A stretch of 64,000 nt of DNA. Origin: Bryobacteraceae bacterium (GTDB lineage Bacteria > Acidobacteriota > Terriglobia > Bryobacterales > Bryobacteraceae). This document shows positions 24,916 to 33,508 of this stretch, one piece after another (position 1 is the stretch's first letter; the number at the start of each line of letters is the position of its first letter). The notes beneath the pieces were generated by a model. The model searched no databases and was not told the DNA's origin. It worked only from the letters and a program-made list of their open reading frames with translations. Position numbers and translations under genes: made by a program. Where the stretch lies: contig JAIEPW010000034.1 of the NCBI GenBank assembly GCA_019748195.1, forward strand, positions 1 through 64,000, written 5' to 3'.

Positions 24916-27129
24916 TTAGAACAGGCTGAGTTGAACGGCGGGGCCGCTCGGTTGAATCCAAGTGGACGGCTCTGCTGCCATGGGCAGTGGCGCTTCCACG
25001 GGCTGCGCGGCAGTTGGCGGCAACTCGCGCTGGAGTTGTTTCCAGATCGCGGCCGCCGCATCCCCTACACCCTGGCGCGTGACCAGTTCGCGGGCCATCG
25101 CGGTCAGCACGTCGTCATCGTCTTCCATGGAGTGCAGCCCACCGCCAGCCAATTTGCCTTCCATTGCGAGCGACACCAGGAGCTTCTTGCCCATCAGCCG
25201 CAAACAACTCTCTTGAGCTGTCTGCGCATAGGCGAGGAAGGCCACACGGATCGGATCTTTCTGTCCGATCCTCCAACTTCTGCGGCTCGCTTGGCGCAGC
25301 ACGTAGGTGCTCCAGCCACTTTCGTAGAACAGAATTGTTTTGGCGAACATCAGGTCGAGGCCAGTCTGGACAAGCTTTGGGTGGCAGATGCAAATTTGCA
25401 TGCCGTTCCGCAGATGACGCTCGTACCAGGCCTCGCGAAGTTCGGGCGCGATGTCGGCCGTGAGCACCTCGGCGCGGATGCCTTCGCTTTGCAGCAACGA
25501 CTGAAGACGACGGGTCACGTCGCGCTTCTGCGTGTACACGGCGTACACCTGAATTCGGCGCCCCTGCGCCAGCTCCTGCTTACACTCCTCGACCAAGCGG
25601 CGCTCTTTCGCGTAGTGTGCGCGCTCGTCGAGATCCTCGGGCTCGGCAATGATGAACCGCTCGCGCTGGCCCTCTTCGTCGGTTCGATAGCCGTAGAGCG
25701 TCCCCAGGCCGAACGGTCGGTCCGGATACAGCAGCAGCGCGTTCATCGCTGTGCTGATCACCGAAGAGTTGCCGTGGTTCTCGCGCAGAGCATCCCGGAT
25801 CTGGTCCTCGAGCGACGAATAGGCCGCCTTCAGCACCGGGTCCATGTCCACCGCGATCACTTCTTCGTGATACGGCGGCAACGCGTCCGAGATGTCTTCG
25901 AGTGAAACGAACGCCGCCATATTCATCAGGTACTTGCCGAACAGTAGAGGCGATGCTCCGGGCCGACGCTTCACCGTGGTGGTCACCTTGGCCTTGGAGC
26001 ACGCGTTTTCGGACGGCTCGATGGTGGTCACCTTTTCGAGAACGCCGTACGCTTCGGCGAACTGGCGGATGCCAGCCTCGCCGTGGTCGAAGCCGTCTTC
26101 CTTCATCACGGCGGGCGCGATTCGATAAAGGATGTGGAACAGTTCGTCGGCATAGCCGCCCAAGAGCGTGCCGGTCAGAATCACCGTGCGTGCGCAGGCC
26201 GAAGCGATCGTACGCAGCGCGTTGCCCTGTGCCGTGTCGCCGCCCTTCAATTCGTGAACTTCGTCGGCGATGCCGTAATCGAAGAATCCGTTGAGATGGC
26301 GACCGATGAACTCGATGGGAGCCATACGATGGATCTTCTCGCGGTCGGCCTGCCACAGCGGGCTATAGAACGTGCGCCCAGCTGGGCCGTCGACGACCAC
26401 TTCTTCCGAGAGCTTCACCTTGCGCAGGTCGGATCGGCGGACCTGCTCATCGCCGATCACCACCGGCCGCCCCGTGTCGGGGTTCACCAAGTTGCCCAGA
26501 TGCGGCCCTGACTTGGGCGAAGCAAACGCGTGCTTCCAGAAGTAGCCGAGCTTGGCACGCTCGCGCGAAACGATGAACACGCAGGGTCCCGGCACTTGCG
26601 AGCGCCACCGTACCTTTGCCGAGCGGTGGTTCTTCGCCAGACGCAAGTCGCTCAATGTAGTCCGCAGTCCCTCGCGCACGATCCGGTCACCGCGCATCCG
26701 AACTTCGTTCACGCCAGTGAACCCGTTCGAGGCAACGCCGTTCCGGAGGCCATCGATGACAAACACGCGGACGCCCGGAATCGTTAAGCAGCATTCTCTT
26801 GTCCACTTCTCGACGAGTTGCGGCGGCACCATCGCTAGCGCGGTGAACGCCCGCCCGTCGGCGTGAGTGAATACGCTCCCGAGCGAGATCAGAGTCTTAC
26901 CCGTGCCGCACTCGGCCACCGCCGCTGCGCACCGGGCCTCCTGCCAGCGCTTGACGATCCCCATGATCGCTAGCCGCTGGGCGGGGAAGGGCTGACGCTT
27001 CAATCGGGCTAACGCCGGCCAGACTGGATCACTCGGCTGGTGAAGGGGCGGGAACTCACAAAGGACCCGCGTGCTCAGGGCCGCGCCATACTGTTCGAGG
27101 TATGCCCCGATCGAGTCAAGTGGCTGCAT
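24916..27129 (-). CDS. SNF2-like superfamily 2 helicase with a C-terminal clamp-binding motif
   Basis: A DNA translocase or helicase. Walker A is GTGKT (residues 75-79), the DEVH box is at 289-292 (IADEVHEL), motif III-like TVILTGTLLGG follows, and RQASRRSWRIGQ near residue 615 is the SNF2 motif VI. A family insertion lies between motifs I and II. The protein ends in VQLSLF, a match to the beta sliding-clamp binding pentapeptide, so it may be tethered to replication forks. At 737 residues it resembles phage and plasmid Snf2 helicases. It is followed by a Gp157-like gene. No methylase or nuclease domain is fused. Confidence 0.85.
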   Translation of the reverse strand: MQPLDSIGAYLEQYGAALSTRVLCEFPPLHQPSDPVWPALARLKRQPFPAQRLAIMGIVKRWQEARCAAAVAECGTGKTLISLGSVFTHADGRAFTALAMVPPQLVEKWTRECCLTIPGVRVFVIDGLRNGVASNGFTGVNEVRMRGDRIVREGLRTTLSDLRLAKNHRSAKVRWRSQVPGPCVFIVSRERAKLGYFWKHAFASPKSGPHLGNLVNPDTGRPVVIGDEQVRRSDLRKVKLSEEVVVDGPAGRTFYSPLWQADREKIHRMAPIEFIGRHLNGFFDYGIADEVHELKGGDTAQGNALRTIASACARTVILTGTLLGGYADELFHILYRIAPAVMKEDGFDHGEAGIRQFAEAYGVLEKVTTIEPSENACSKAKVTTTVKRRPGASPLLFGKYLMNMAAFVSLEDISDALPPYHEEVIAVDMDPVLKAAYSSLEDQIRDALRENHGNSSVISTAMNALLLYPDRPFGLGTLYGYRTDEEGQRERFIIAEPEDLDERAHYAKERRLVEECKQELAQGRRIQVYAVYTQKRDVTRRLQSLLQSEGIRAEVLTADIAPELREAWYERHLRNGMQICICHPKLVQTGLDLMFAKTILFYESGWSTYVLRQASRRSWRIGQKDPIRVAFLAYAQTAQESCLRLMGKKLLVSLAMEGKLAGGGLHSMEDDDDVLTAMARELVTRQGVGDAAAAIWKQLQRELPPTAAQPVEAPLPMAAEPSTWIQPSGPAVQLSLF

Positions 27130-27358
27130 GGGGCCTCCTCTTTGGGCGCGTATTCACGGCATAATCGATCCAATGGAACTCCACGAAGTCGAAGATGCCG
27201 TCACGATCTTGAGTCTTTTCTTCTTTTCGCCAGATTGTTGCGCGAAGATCGTGTGGCAGCGGCAGGGCGGAGCACGAATAGCCTGAGCTCGCTCGGTACG
27301 ATGCCGCCGGCTGGCGGAAAATCTTTACGAGGGCACAATCTATGAGTAGAGCTGCGTT

Positions 27359-27824
27359 GTGACCACGCCACCCGACGCCCTGGATTCTCTGCTGCGCGAA
27401 CTTACTTCGCGGCCCGGCTCTTCGATTCAGCAATTCGAAGCGAAACTAGCCGAGGTCGCCGCGCTTACGGATGCCCGCTGCATTCGCCCGCTCTTGATGC
27501 TCCTGAACGACACCGCCGGCGACGAAAGAGTGTTTTCAATCATCCATACCGTCGAGACCTTCGACGACGAGATCTACACTCATCACCTGGCCTCAGCGCT
27601 CCCAGAACTCGTTACCGCCGCGCCTCGATGGGCGGAGGTTCTGCAACTGCGTATCCTGAACTCGCCCGAAACAGCCGCGGCTTTCTCGGCGGCACTTGGC
27701 GCAAGTCACGAAGACGTGCGCGAGTCGGCCATCAAGCTGCTCAAGTCCACTACTTCCCGTTGGCCGAAGGCCCAAGATAGCCGAGGTGATGCTGCGCAGC
27801 ATTGCGAACCAGCAGCCAAGATGA
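27359..27824 (+). pseudogene. Imm30-like immunity gene with probable frameshift at its 3' end
   Basis: From GTG 27359 the first 135 residues fit Imm30-type immunity proteins: a helix LDSLLRELTSRPGSS, IRPLLMLLNDTAGDERVFSIIH, then TVETFDDEIYTHHLASALPEL and WAEVLQLRILNSPE. After about 27770 the same frame turns to Arg/Ser-rich nonsense and runs 200 bases into the opposite-strand PIN gene. One base forward, the frame continues sensibly as PKIAEVMLRSIANQQPR and stops at 27824. A one-base indel near 27765-27775 is the likely cause. No matching toxin gene is nearby. Confidence 0.5.
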
Positions 27825-27950
27825 AGTTTAGCCGTGGGCGAGCGTACCTCTCGGACCGGATGTGTGCCTCATCGGCGATGACTAGATTGCCACAAGGTCC
27901 TCTTCACGCACTGCGCTCAAGACGCGAGCAATCTCAGGGCTGCCAAAGAG

Positions 27951-28373
27951 CTAGCTTTTTAGATATCGTTCGACGCGATCCGACGTCCAGACAGCTACAC
28001 CACAACCGAAGAAATCATTGTCTTCGCTCCAAATCGGGCATCCGATGGCCAACGCCGCGGCGAGCACGGGCCAGTCCTCCGGGTCCCGTCTGGCCAGCAG
28101 TTCAATCGCCTCCTGCCTATGCTCGACGTACGTCTCCTCCTGCAGGACTTCTGTGAGTGCGGCCAACGTCCGCAGCAGCTTCGTGGCGAGTGCAATATCG
28201 CCGCCGCGTTTTGCAACGAGCTCTGCGAGGTGCTCTTCCGCCTCTCCGAGAGCGGATGCTGGAACAAAGAACGTCGCACGCTCGCAATAGTGCTCGAGTA
28301 GCGCTCGGGTTCGAGTTCCCAGAACAGAGCGAATCAAGATGTTCGCGTCAATGACGAGAGCCTTGCCTGACAT
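27951..28373 (-). CDS. PIN-domain toxin (VapC-like)
   Basis: PIN proteins are Mg-dependent RNases. The opening VIDANILIRSVLG supplies Asp9. The acidic cluster GEAEEHL (about 43-49), a second acid in RRDPEDWPVLAAAL (96-109) and SEDNDF (116-121) complete the catalytic set, in the expected order. At 140 residues it is full length. It starts inside the end of the Phd antitoxin gene (26-base overlap), making a standard toxin-antitoxin operon. It likely stabilises this region of the element. Confidence 0.88.
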   Translation of the reverse strand: MSGKALVIDANILIRSVLGTRTRALLEHYCERATFFVPASALGEAEEHLAELVAKRGGDIALATKLLRTLAALTEVLQEETYVEHRQEAIELLARRDPEDWPVLAAALAIGCPIWSEDNDFFGCGVAVWTSDRVERYLKS

Positions 28374-28641
28374 TGCGCTTCTTCTCCCGAGCAGCGCTGC
28401 GGATGGCCTTGTACTCCGCCATCAGTTCGTCCTCCGAGGCGCCCCAGGTGCAAATCATTGCGTCCAAGTCTTTGGCGGCGGCGCGCATCGCCTCTAGTTG
28501 CGCTTTGCGGCTCTGCTTCTGCGCCGGAATGTAGTAGCCCAGGGTCTTTCCGTGACGTTCAATCGCCAGCGGCTGCCCCGCTTCCAGGTAGCCCGCCAGC
28601 TTTTCCCGAAACTCACGAATGCCAACCTTCATCGTTTCCAT
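28348..28641 (-). CDS. Phd/YefM-family antitoxin
   Basis: The N-terminal 50 residues match the Phd DNA-binding domain: MKVGIREFREKLAGYLEAGQPLAIERHG followed by GYYIP. The C-terminal 45 residues are a charged helix for toxin binding (DLDAMICTWGASEDELMAEY). The gene precedes and overlaps the PIN toxin by 26 bases. It probably represses its own operon. Alternative start at residue 4 (ATG) is possible. Confidence 0.88.
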   Translation of the reverse strand: METMKVGIREFREKLAGYLEAGQPLAIERHGKTLGYYIPAQKQSRKAQLEAMRAAAKDLDAMICTWGASEDELMAEYKAIRSAAREKKRNVRQGSRH

Positions 28642-28662
28642 ATTGCGTACTCACTGTACACA

Positions 28663-29289
28663 TTATACCAACGCACTCTCGTCTGGAATCGCAATCGTAT
28701 GTTTACGAAGACCCTGGCTCAGAATGCGCAGCAGGCGCAGCTTTGTGCCTTTGACCGCGATGGGTATGCAGTTGATACCGAACAGATGCTCCACGTGACC
28801 TCTTGCCTCAACTTCCCGCTGAAACCAACTCGCCCATTCGGGTAGCGCTGGCAGACCGAAGCGGACGGCGAGCCGGTGCAACACGAAGTCCGGCGTTGTG
28901 TCGAACAGAATCGTTCGCCGCGCCTCGGCGTTAGCCCCCAGCGCCGTCTCGGCAAACGCTGCTGAGAGCAGGATGACGTGCCGCACCGGCCGTTTCCGGC
29001 AGGGGATCTGTAGGGACGCGCGGTAGGCGGTCGGCTTCTCGCCCAGCGTTCCCATAAACACTCGACCGCCGAATTCGATCTGAAACCTCAGGCCCTCCTG
29101 AGCCGCTGCAATCACTGCTCCGATCTCCTGGTCGTTACCGAACACAGAAACCAAATGCAGGGCCGTGTCTCCGCGCTCCGGCGGCGGTTCGGCTATGAGG
29201 CGCTCCAAATGAGCTGAGCCCTCGGTGATTGTGTCGCGAGTCTGCTTCACGAACTTGAGCTTGCCCATTCGGAGGTGTGCGTTCTCCAT
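28663..29289 (-). CDS. Hypothetical protein (208 aa)
   Basis: A soluble mixed alpha/beta protein. Notable features are an Arg/Lys-rich start, a stretch GLRFQIEFGGRVFMGTLGEKP, and a hydrophobic core VRHVILLSAAFAETALG. No enzyme motif or known family is recognised. It starts at an ATG with GGAGA upstream and ends 21 bases before the Phd gene, in the same direction, so it may be cotranscribed with the toxin-antitoxin pair. Confidence 0.5.
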   Translation of the reverse strand: MENAHLRMGKLKFVKQTRDTITEGSAHLERLIAEPPPERGDTALHLVSVFGNDQEIGAVIAAAQEGLRFQIEFGGRVFMGTLGEKPTAYRASLQIPCRKRPVRHVILLSAAFAETALGANAEARRTILFDTTPDFVLHRLAVRFGLPALPEWASWFQREVEARGHVEHLFGINCIPIAVKGTKLRLLRILSQGLRKHTIAIPDESALV

Positions 29290-29480
29290 TAGCGATGATC
29301 TCCTCTCCTCTCCGGTGAAGACGAACCGGTATTTCGCAGAGAGTTGTACCGGTCTTCGTGGTACTGTGGCGCATATCGCGATCTATCTTGCTTCAAATCG
29401 TCTAAGTCGCGCTAGAAGAGCCGTTTGGACGCACCGCTGTTCCCTGCTTCTTCATTCCCCATTTTCGGGGCAACCTGCAG

Positions 29481-29612
29481 CTATTCTCCGTCCAGAACGT
29501 TGCGGGTGAAGGGATCGATTTCCTTGTCCCGAACGTCAACCGGAATCTGGTGCCCGAAGTTGGGGTAGATGGCACGGGCTTGCACGCCCCTGGCGCGGAG
29601 TTCTTCAGCCAA
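29481..29612 (-). pseudogene. C-terminal fragment of a hydrolase-like gene
   Basis: On the minus strand, 43 codons read as coherent protein: LAEELRARGVQARAIYPNFG, then HQIPVDVRDKEIDPFTRN, closed by a stop at 29481. The NFGHQIP segment resembles the catalytic-His loop near the end of alpha/beta hydrolases. Upstream in frame there is a stop within a few codons, so the rest of the gene is gone. This is a truncated remnant, not an expressed gene. Confidence 0.45.
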
Positions 29613-29724
29613 CGATCATTGGACTATTTTGCTTGTTGAGCTCTGGTATTCTTTCTTGGCTTTCGGACAAGGCACATGATTCCGGAGACGCTTGCTTCTT
29701 CATCGCCGCCTCTGGCATCGTATT

Positions 29725-29892
29725 ATGGTGAGTTTTCTGTCGGTAGTGCGCGCTCTTCTTGTTCCCGTCATTCTGCCCGTTCTGTGTCTCGCCGACCAGG
29801 TCGACATGAAGAACGGCGACCGGGTGACCGACGCGTTTGTAAAGAAGGACGCAAAACCACTCACGCTCAAGAGCGAAAATCATCCTCGTTAA
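29725..29892 (+). pseudogene. Truncated YdiY/DUF481-like exported protein
   Basis: A 55-codon frame with a clear signal peptide (FLSVVRALLVPVILPVLCLA). It is followed by DQVDMKNGDRVTDAFVKKDAKPLTLKSE, which resembles the start of acidobacterial DUF481/YdiY-like proteins with an LKNGD repeat. The frame stops after another four residues; in an adjacent frame it continues for a few codons (ILVKANDYAINRH). It therefore looks like a decayed 5' fragment of a once longer gene. Confidence 0.4.
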
Positions 29893-29903
29893 GGCCAACG
29901 ACT

Positions 29904-30278
29904 ATGCGATCAATAGGCACCGTGCTCCGCACCACACGAGAGGGCCAAAGTCGGCCTGTCGATGAGATCGCGCGGGAGTTGAGAATCCGTCAATGCAGTG
30001 TATCCGCATTAGAGGCGGACGACGTGGCAGCCTTCCCCGGAGCGGTCTTTTACAGATCTTTCGTGCGGCAGTACGCGGCTCTGCTCGGGCTCAGCCGAGG
30101 AGAGTTCGACGCCGAACTGAAAGCGGTGGTGGATCACCCGGAAACCTACCTCGGTGAGCCACGCGCGTTGGCAGTTAATACCGTTGAGCGCTTGCCCGGG
30201 CGGTGGCGTCGAGCGCTCACCTTCCTCCGACGCGGCTTACTCGCCTCGAGCCACGAACGAGTTGCAAAGGACGAATGA
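29904..30278 (+). CDS. RodZ-like helix-turn-helix protein
   Basis: The first 70 residues form an HTH_25/RodZ-type domain: IGTVLRTTREGQSRPVDEIARELRI, then SVSALEADDVAAFPGAVFYRSFVRQYAALLGL. The C-terminal 50 residues are basic with no membrane segment, so this is a cytoplasmic, shortened member rather than true RodZ. The ATG at 29904 was chosen over a longer frame that overlaps the YdiY-like remnant. It may be a DNA-binding regulator of nearby cargo. Confidence 0.65.
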   Translation: MRSIGTVLRTTREGQSRPVDEIARELRIRQCSVSALEADDVAAFPGAVFYRSFVRQYAALLGLSRGEFDAELKAVVDHPETYLGEPRALAVNTVERLPGRWRRALTFLRRGLLASSHERVAKDE

Positions 30279-30747
30279 TGGACCTAGACGACGAGACGCC
30301 GCCGGGTGAGGGCCCGAGATGACGCTGCGCGCCGCGAAAACACTTCGCGCCTTATGCTTCGGCGCTATCGGCCGATCAGCGTGTGCGCGTCCATTGCCTA
30401 TTGAACTCGATGGTTGACGAAGCCGTGCTCCGCGAGATTGACAGACCAAAGAACCTGTAGTCGGTTTGTTCCGGCGAGCTGGGACCCAGCCGGGTGGCGT
30501 ACTGACCGGCGGCAACGCCCCGCCGATCATCGCTAACGGACCGGCGCGAATCGTGAGATTCGGTTGCGACTGGCGTTACTCGTTACGGGTCCGCGAAGCG
30601 GCTCTCATGTGAGCGCATCCGCTCGACAGGCTCTGCTAAGCTGGTGGCCGCGCTGCGCTGTCACTCAGCAAACAGCCCGCCCGCTCGAAGCAGGAGCCCG
30701 AGTAACGAACGGGAGGTTGGCAAACACACTCCCGTACACTAGAACCA
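30279..30747. other. Gene-poor stretch, possible decayed coding fragment
   Basis: No complete gene was found. In one plus-strand frame, codons ending at a TAG at 30460 read as plausible protein (FAPYASALSADQRVR, then EAVLREIDRPKNL), perhaps the tail of a lost gene. An eight-base inverted repeat (GTTACTCG) spans about 110 bases further on, too short to interpret. The 3' part must contain the promoter of the MerB-like gene. Confidence 0.35.
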
Positions 30748-31437
30748 ATGGCGAATGCCCTCTCTCGTGGTTCCCTTCACTGCGCGATTCTTCAACATGT
30801 AGTTGATCGCGGCCACGCTCCCTCGGTTGCGGCACTGTCCAGGCTATTCGCCATGGACAGTGGGACCATTGAAAGGGCCCTACGGGACCTCGCTGACAAC
30901 CACGGTTGTGTTCTCCATCCCAACGCGCCCGCTCTTTGGGTCATTCATCCGTTCTCCATGGCCCCTACAGCCTTCGCCGTACAACGGGACGATCGCATCT
31001 GGTGGGGAAATTGTGCCTGGTGCTCACTTGGTATCGCCGCCCTTCTTGGCGGCCAGGGCGTGGCGATACACACTACAATCGGGGGCGAAGGCGAGCCCGT
31101 CACAGTCCACGTAGACCGACATAGGGTCCGTGAGGACTTAGTCGTACACTTTCCAATTCCCATGGCCCGCGCCTGGGACAACGTGATCTTTACGTGCAGC
31201 ACCATGTTGGTCTTCAAGGACGAACCAAGCGTCGACGCTTGGTCTGATCGCCATGCACTGCCGCGCGGGGATGCTCAGCCGATCCAGACTGTCTACGAAT
31301 TCGCTCGATCCTGGTACGGCCGGCATCTGGATCCGGGCTGGCGGAAATGGACGATCAGTGAGGCTCGTGAGATGTTCCGCACTTTCGGTTTCGGAGGGCC
31401 AATTTGGGATCTGCCCATGACAGATCGCAACTTCTAG
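30748..31437 (+). CDS. Alkylmercury lyase (MerB)-like protein with altered active site
   Basis: Aligned by eye with MerB, a winged-helix N-terminus (about 10-55) precedes the lyase domain. In MerB the residues are Cys96, Asp99 and Cys159. Here CAWCSLG gives Cys92 in the first position but Gly95 where Asp99 is expected. IFTCSTMLVF (147-156) places Thr149 and Cys150 at the second cysteine region, so that Cys is shifted by one. DEPSVDAW then matches MerB's PTAEDW. No other mer gene is nearby. It may have lost C-Hg cleavage or act on another organometal or sulfur compound. Confidence 0.7.
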   Translation: MANALSRGSLHCAILQHVVDRGHAPSVAALSRLFAMDSGTIERALRDLADNHGCVLHPNAPALWVIHPFSMAPTAFAVQRDDRIWWGNCAWCSLGIAALLGGQGVAIHTTIGGEGEPVTVHVDRHRVREDLVVHFPIPMARAWDNVIFTCSTMLVFKDEPSVDAWSDRHALPRGDAQPIQTVYEFARSWYGRHLDPGWRKWTISEAREMFRTFGFGGPIWDLPMTDRNF

Positions 31438-31641
31438 AAGCATCCCGAACCAAAAGAGCAAAAAAGCCGGTATCTCGAAAGGTGCAAAAGGCAAAACTGG
31501 CGGCGCGAACCTTGGCTATCCCGAAGATGATTCGCGACAAGTCGCGAAGTGGGCTTCGCAATGGGAAGTGAGGGCGCGGCGTACCAATCGGCACCATTTC
31601 AGTTCATGCTCAGCGGCCTAAGTAGACGGTGCAGATGCGCC

Positions 31642-32718
31642 TTACCCATCGCCTCTGGTGCTCTCGCTCGCGTCCGCTGCTCGCGGTTTCTCAGAAAGTA
31701 GCAGGTACTTGCCGCTTGCGAAGAGCAGCGTGAGCCGCTGCGAGAACCGCTGCTTCTCACGAACGATCGACTCGCCGCCCTCGCCTTCTTCCTCCACGCG
31801 GTCCACAACTTTCACCGATTCCCAGTAGGACAAGTGCAGGTCATCGCCTTCACCCAAACACCCGTTCAGACATCCGCTCACGGTCAGCAGCGAAAGGTGT
31901 CCGGGATGCAAAGGTGTTAACGGCCGGCCGACTAGCTTCTGTGCCGGCGCGTGCGTAATTCGCTTCGCCTGCTTCCACGCAGGCGATTGTTCCAGGAGAT
32001 CTTCAATGAGGTCCAGCGGCAGCCCGCGATACTGGATCCGAACCGGTTCGCCCGGTGGTACGGCAAATGATTGATCAGGCTCGTCCGGCAATGCTGGAAT
32101 CTGCTCATAGCGCCGAGTTAACTCGGTCAACATCCGATGGCCTTGGCTCACTGCGGCATCGCTCATGCGTTCGCGTTCCCCGCGGCTCCGCCGAACTCCG
32201 AACACGACCACTTGCTTGTAGGTCTGGGCTTCCCGCGCTGTCAGCCGATAGATTGCCTTGTCTCGAAACTGGAGGGTCAGAGCCTGTCGGCATTCTGTCA
32301 CGCGGTCAAACGGCACGACAAACACGAGTAGGCCGCCGGGCTTCAGCCAACGCGCGAATTCGTCGATGAAGATCCGCTCGAACCGTTGGTTCCTTCCTTC
32401 GCCGATCTCATGCTGGTACGGCGGGTTCAAGAACACCATCGAGAAGGACTCGACCGGCGCTTTGGCGTTCATCGCATCGCCGTGAATCACCTCGTCGAGA
32501 ACTCCACGCGCCTCGGTCGCACGGAACGCATCCAACTCGATGCCGTAGCGCCGTACGTTGGCGCCGCAGGTAACCATCGTCAACGCGGCTCCTGTCCCAG
32601 CGCAGGGATCGAGGACACTCGCAGGCGAATCGGAGAACCAAAGGAAGCGCCGGATGCGCTCCGCCTCCCCCTGTGCGAGTGGGTAGTATCCGAGCTTCAA
32701 AACGGCAGCGGACCTCAC
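31642..32718 (-). CDS. DUF6094-type N6-adenine DNA methyltransferase-like protein
   Basis: The SAM-binding motif I is DPCAGTG (37-43), followed by an acidic strand GIELDAFRA, and the catalytic NPPY motif at 98-101 marks an N6-adenine or similar amino-methyltransferase. The C-terminal 150 residues are the DUF6094 extension. No restriction nuclease is adjacent, so it is probably an orphan methylase protecting or regulating the element. The GTG start overlaps the stop of the upstream gene (GTGA), so it is part of the minus-strand operon that starts with the primase-like gene at 34102-35070. Confidence 0.85.
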   Translation of the reverse strand: MRSAAVLKLGYYPLAQGEAERIRRFLWFSDSPASVLDPCAGTGAALTMVTCGANVRRYGIELDAFRATEARGVLDEVIHGDAMNAKAPVESFSMVFLNPPYQHEIGEGRNQRFERIFIDEFARWLKPGGLLVFVVPFDRVTECRQALTLQFRDKAIYRLTAREAQTYKQVVVFGVRRSRGERERMSDAAVSQGHRMLTELTRRYEQIPALPDEPDQSFAVPPGEPVRIQYRGLPLDLIEDLLEQSPAWKQAKRITHAPAQKLVGRPLTPLHPGHLSLLTVSGCLNGCLGEGDDLHLSYWESVKVVDRVEEEGEGGESIVREKQRFSQRLTLLFASGKYLLLSEKPRAADASESTRGDG

Positions 32719-33041
32719 CGCAGCACCTCCGAAGTCAATGGCTGTGCGGTCCCGTAGCAGTTTGAGAAGAAGAGGTCATGAATCCGCTTCAGCTCGCCTC
32801 GCAGGCTGTCGATCACTTCGGCTGATTCGGGATTCGCTACGACAAACATGGAGGCAGAGCGCTCCGCAAGGCCGGCGCGGTCGCCGCGCTCGATGAGGTC
32901 ATGGCAGCAGTCGCACGCCGCCCACGACCCTTCGCTTTTGGAAACGACGGGGCCGATCTCGAACGCCACAAAATCCGTGGCAGGGTAATACCAAGCGGGG
33001 GCAAGATCAGAGCAGAAGTCACACTTCGCCTGTTGGATCAT
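32715..33041 (-). CDS. Hypothetical protein with zinc-ribbon-like cysteines
   Basis: A 108-residue protein with a CDFC pair at residues 7-10 and a CDCC cluster at about 43-46, spaced as in a zinc-ribbon or treble-clef module (CxxC...CxCC). The remainder is helical (SLRGELKRIHDLFF). It lies between the zinc-ribbon gene at 33060 and the methyltransferase and overlaps the latter by 4 bases, indicating co-translation. Function unknown; nucleic-acid or protein binding is plausible. Confidence 0.55.
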   Translation of the reverse strand: MIQQAKCDFCSDLAPAWYYPATDFVAFEIGPVVSKSEGSWAACDCCHDLIERGDRAGLAERSASMFVVANPESAEVIDSLRGELKRIHDLFFSNCYGTAQPLTSEVLR

Positions 33042-33059
33042 GAGAGGATTCCTTTCGTC

Positions 33060-33257
33060 TTAGGCAGTCCCTGACTGAGGCTCCGTGGCGCGCTCGACTG
33101 CGATTGGCGTTGCAGGTGGCGCATCGACCGATTCGGTCCGCCCGCTCCAATCGAGGACAAGCAGCCTTCCGCATTCGCAGGAAAACGTCTCTTGCCGTTC
33201 CCGCTGGTACTGTTTGCCGCACGGGCACGAGAATTCGAAGTAGGAGTGGTCAGCCAT
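33060..33257 (-). CDS. Small zinc-ribbon protein (65 aa)
   Basis: The ATG at 33257 has GGAGG eight bases upstream. FSCPCGKQY (residues 9-17) and FSCECGRLL (25-33) give two CxCG knuckles of a rubredoxin-like zinc ribbon. The tail is acidic and Ala/Thr-rich. Longer upstream codons in this frame are non-coding. It is an operon member between the membrane peptide and the Cys-rich protein; such ribbons often support DNA- or RNA-related complexes. Confidence 0.6.
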   Translation of the reverse strand: MADHSYFEFSCPCGKQYQRERQETFSCECGRLLVLDWSGRTESVDAPPATPIAVERATEPQSGTA

Positions 33258-33277
33258 ATTTGGCCTCCAGTCCGCAC

Positions 33278-33490
33278 CTATCGCTCGGGCGCGGCCACCG
33301 GCTCTTCGTCCTGCGTTTCCTCGATCACCACGCGCCGCTTCTTCAGAGGCGCGGGCGCGTACTTGCGATAGATGGGCCAAAGGAGGATCGTGCCGGTGAC
33401 CGATCCGACCAGCACGCCCAATTCGTTCGTGCGGCCGGAGAAGATCGCGGCGAGAAACAGTAGCAGACAAACCTTCTTTGTGAACTCCAT
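33278..33490 (-). CDS. Small membrane protein (70 aa)
   Basis: Two hydrophobic helices, KKVCLLLFLAAIFSG and LGVLVGSVTGTILLWPIYR, separated by a short polar turn, and a basic-then-acidic cytoplasmic tail (KKRRVVIEETQDEE). Starts with GGAGG upstream of ATG 33490. No family recognised. Within the primase/methyltransferase operon it may anchor a partner at the membrane. Confidence 0.5.
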   Translation of the reverse strand: MEFTKKVCLLLFLAAIFSGRTNELGVLVGSVTGTILLWPIYRKYAPAPLKKRRVVIEETQDEEPVAAPER

Positions 33491-33508
33491 GAGCGACCTC
33501 CTTCTCGA

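Noticed and set aside
24625-25905. Long plus-strand open frame (about 426 codons) opposite the SNF2-like helicase gene
   Set aside because: It mirrors codons of a clear helicase gene, has no start signal and no domain; GC-rich genes often leave such antisense frames.
30560-30720. Inverted repeat GTTACTCG as a possible element end or operator
   Set aside because: Only eight bases with about 110 between arms; likely by chance.
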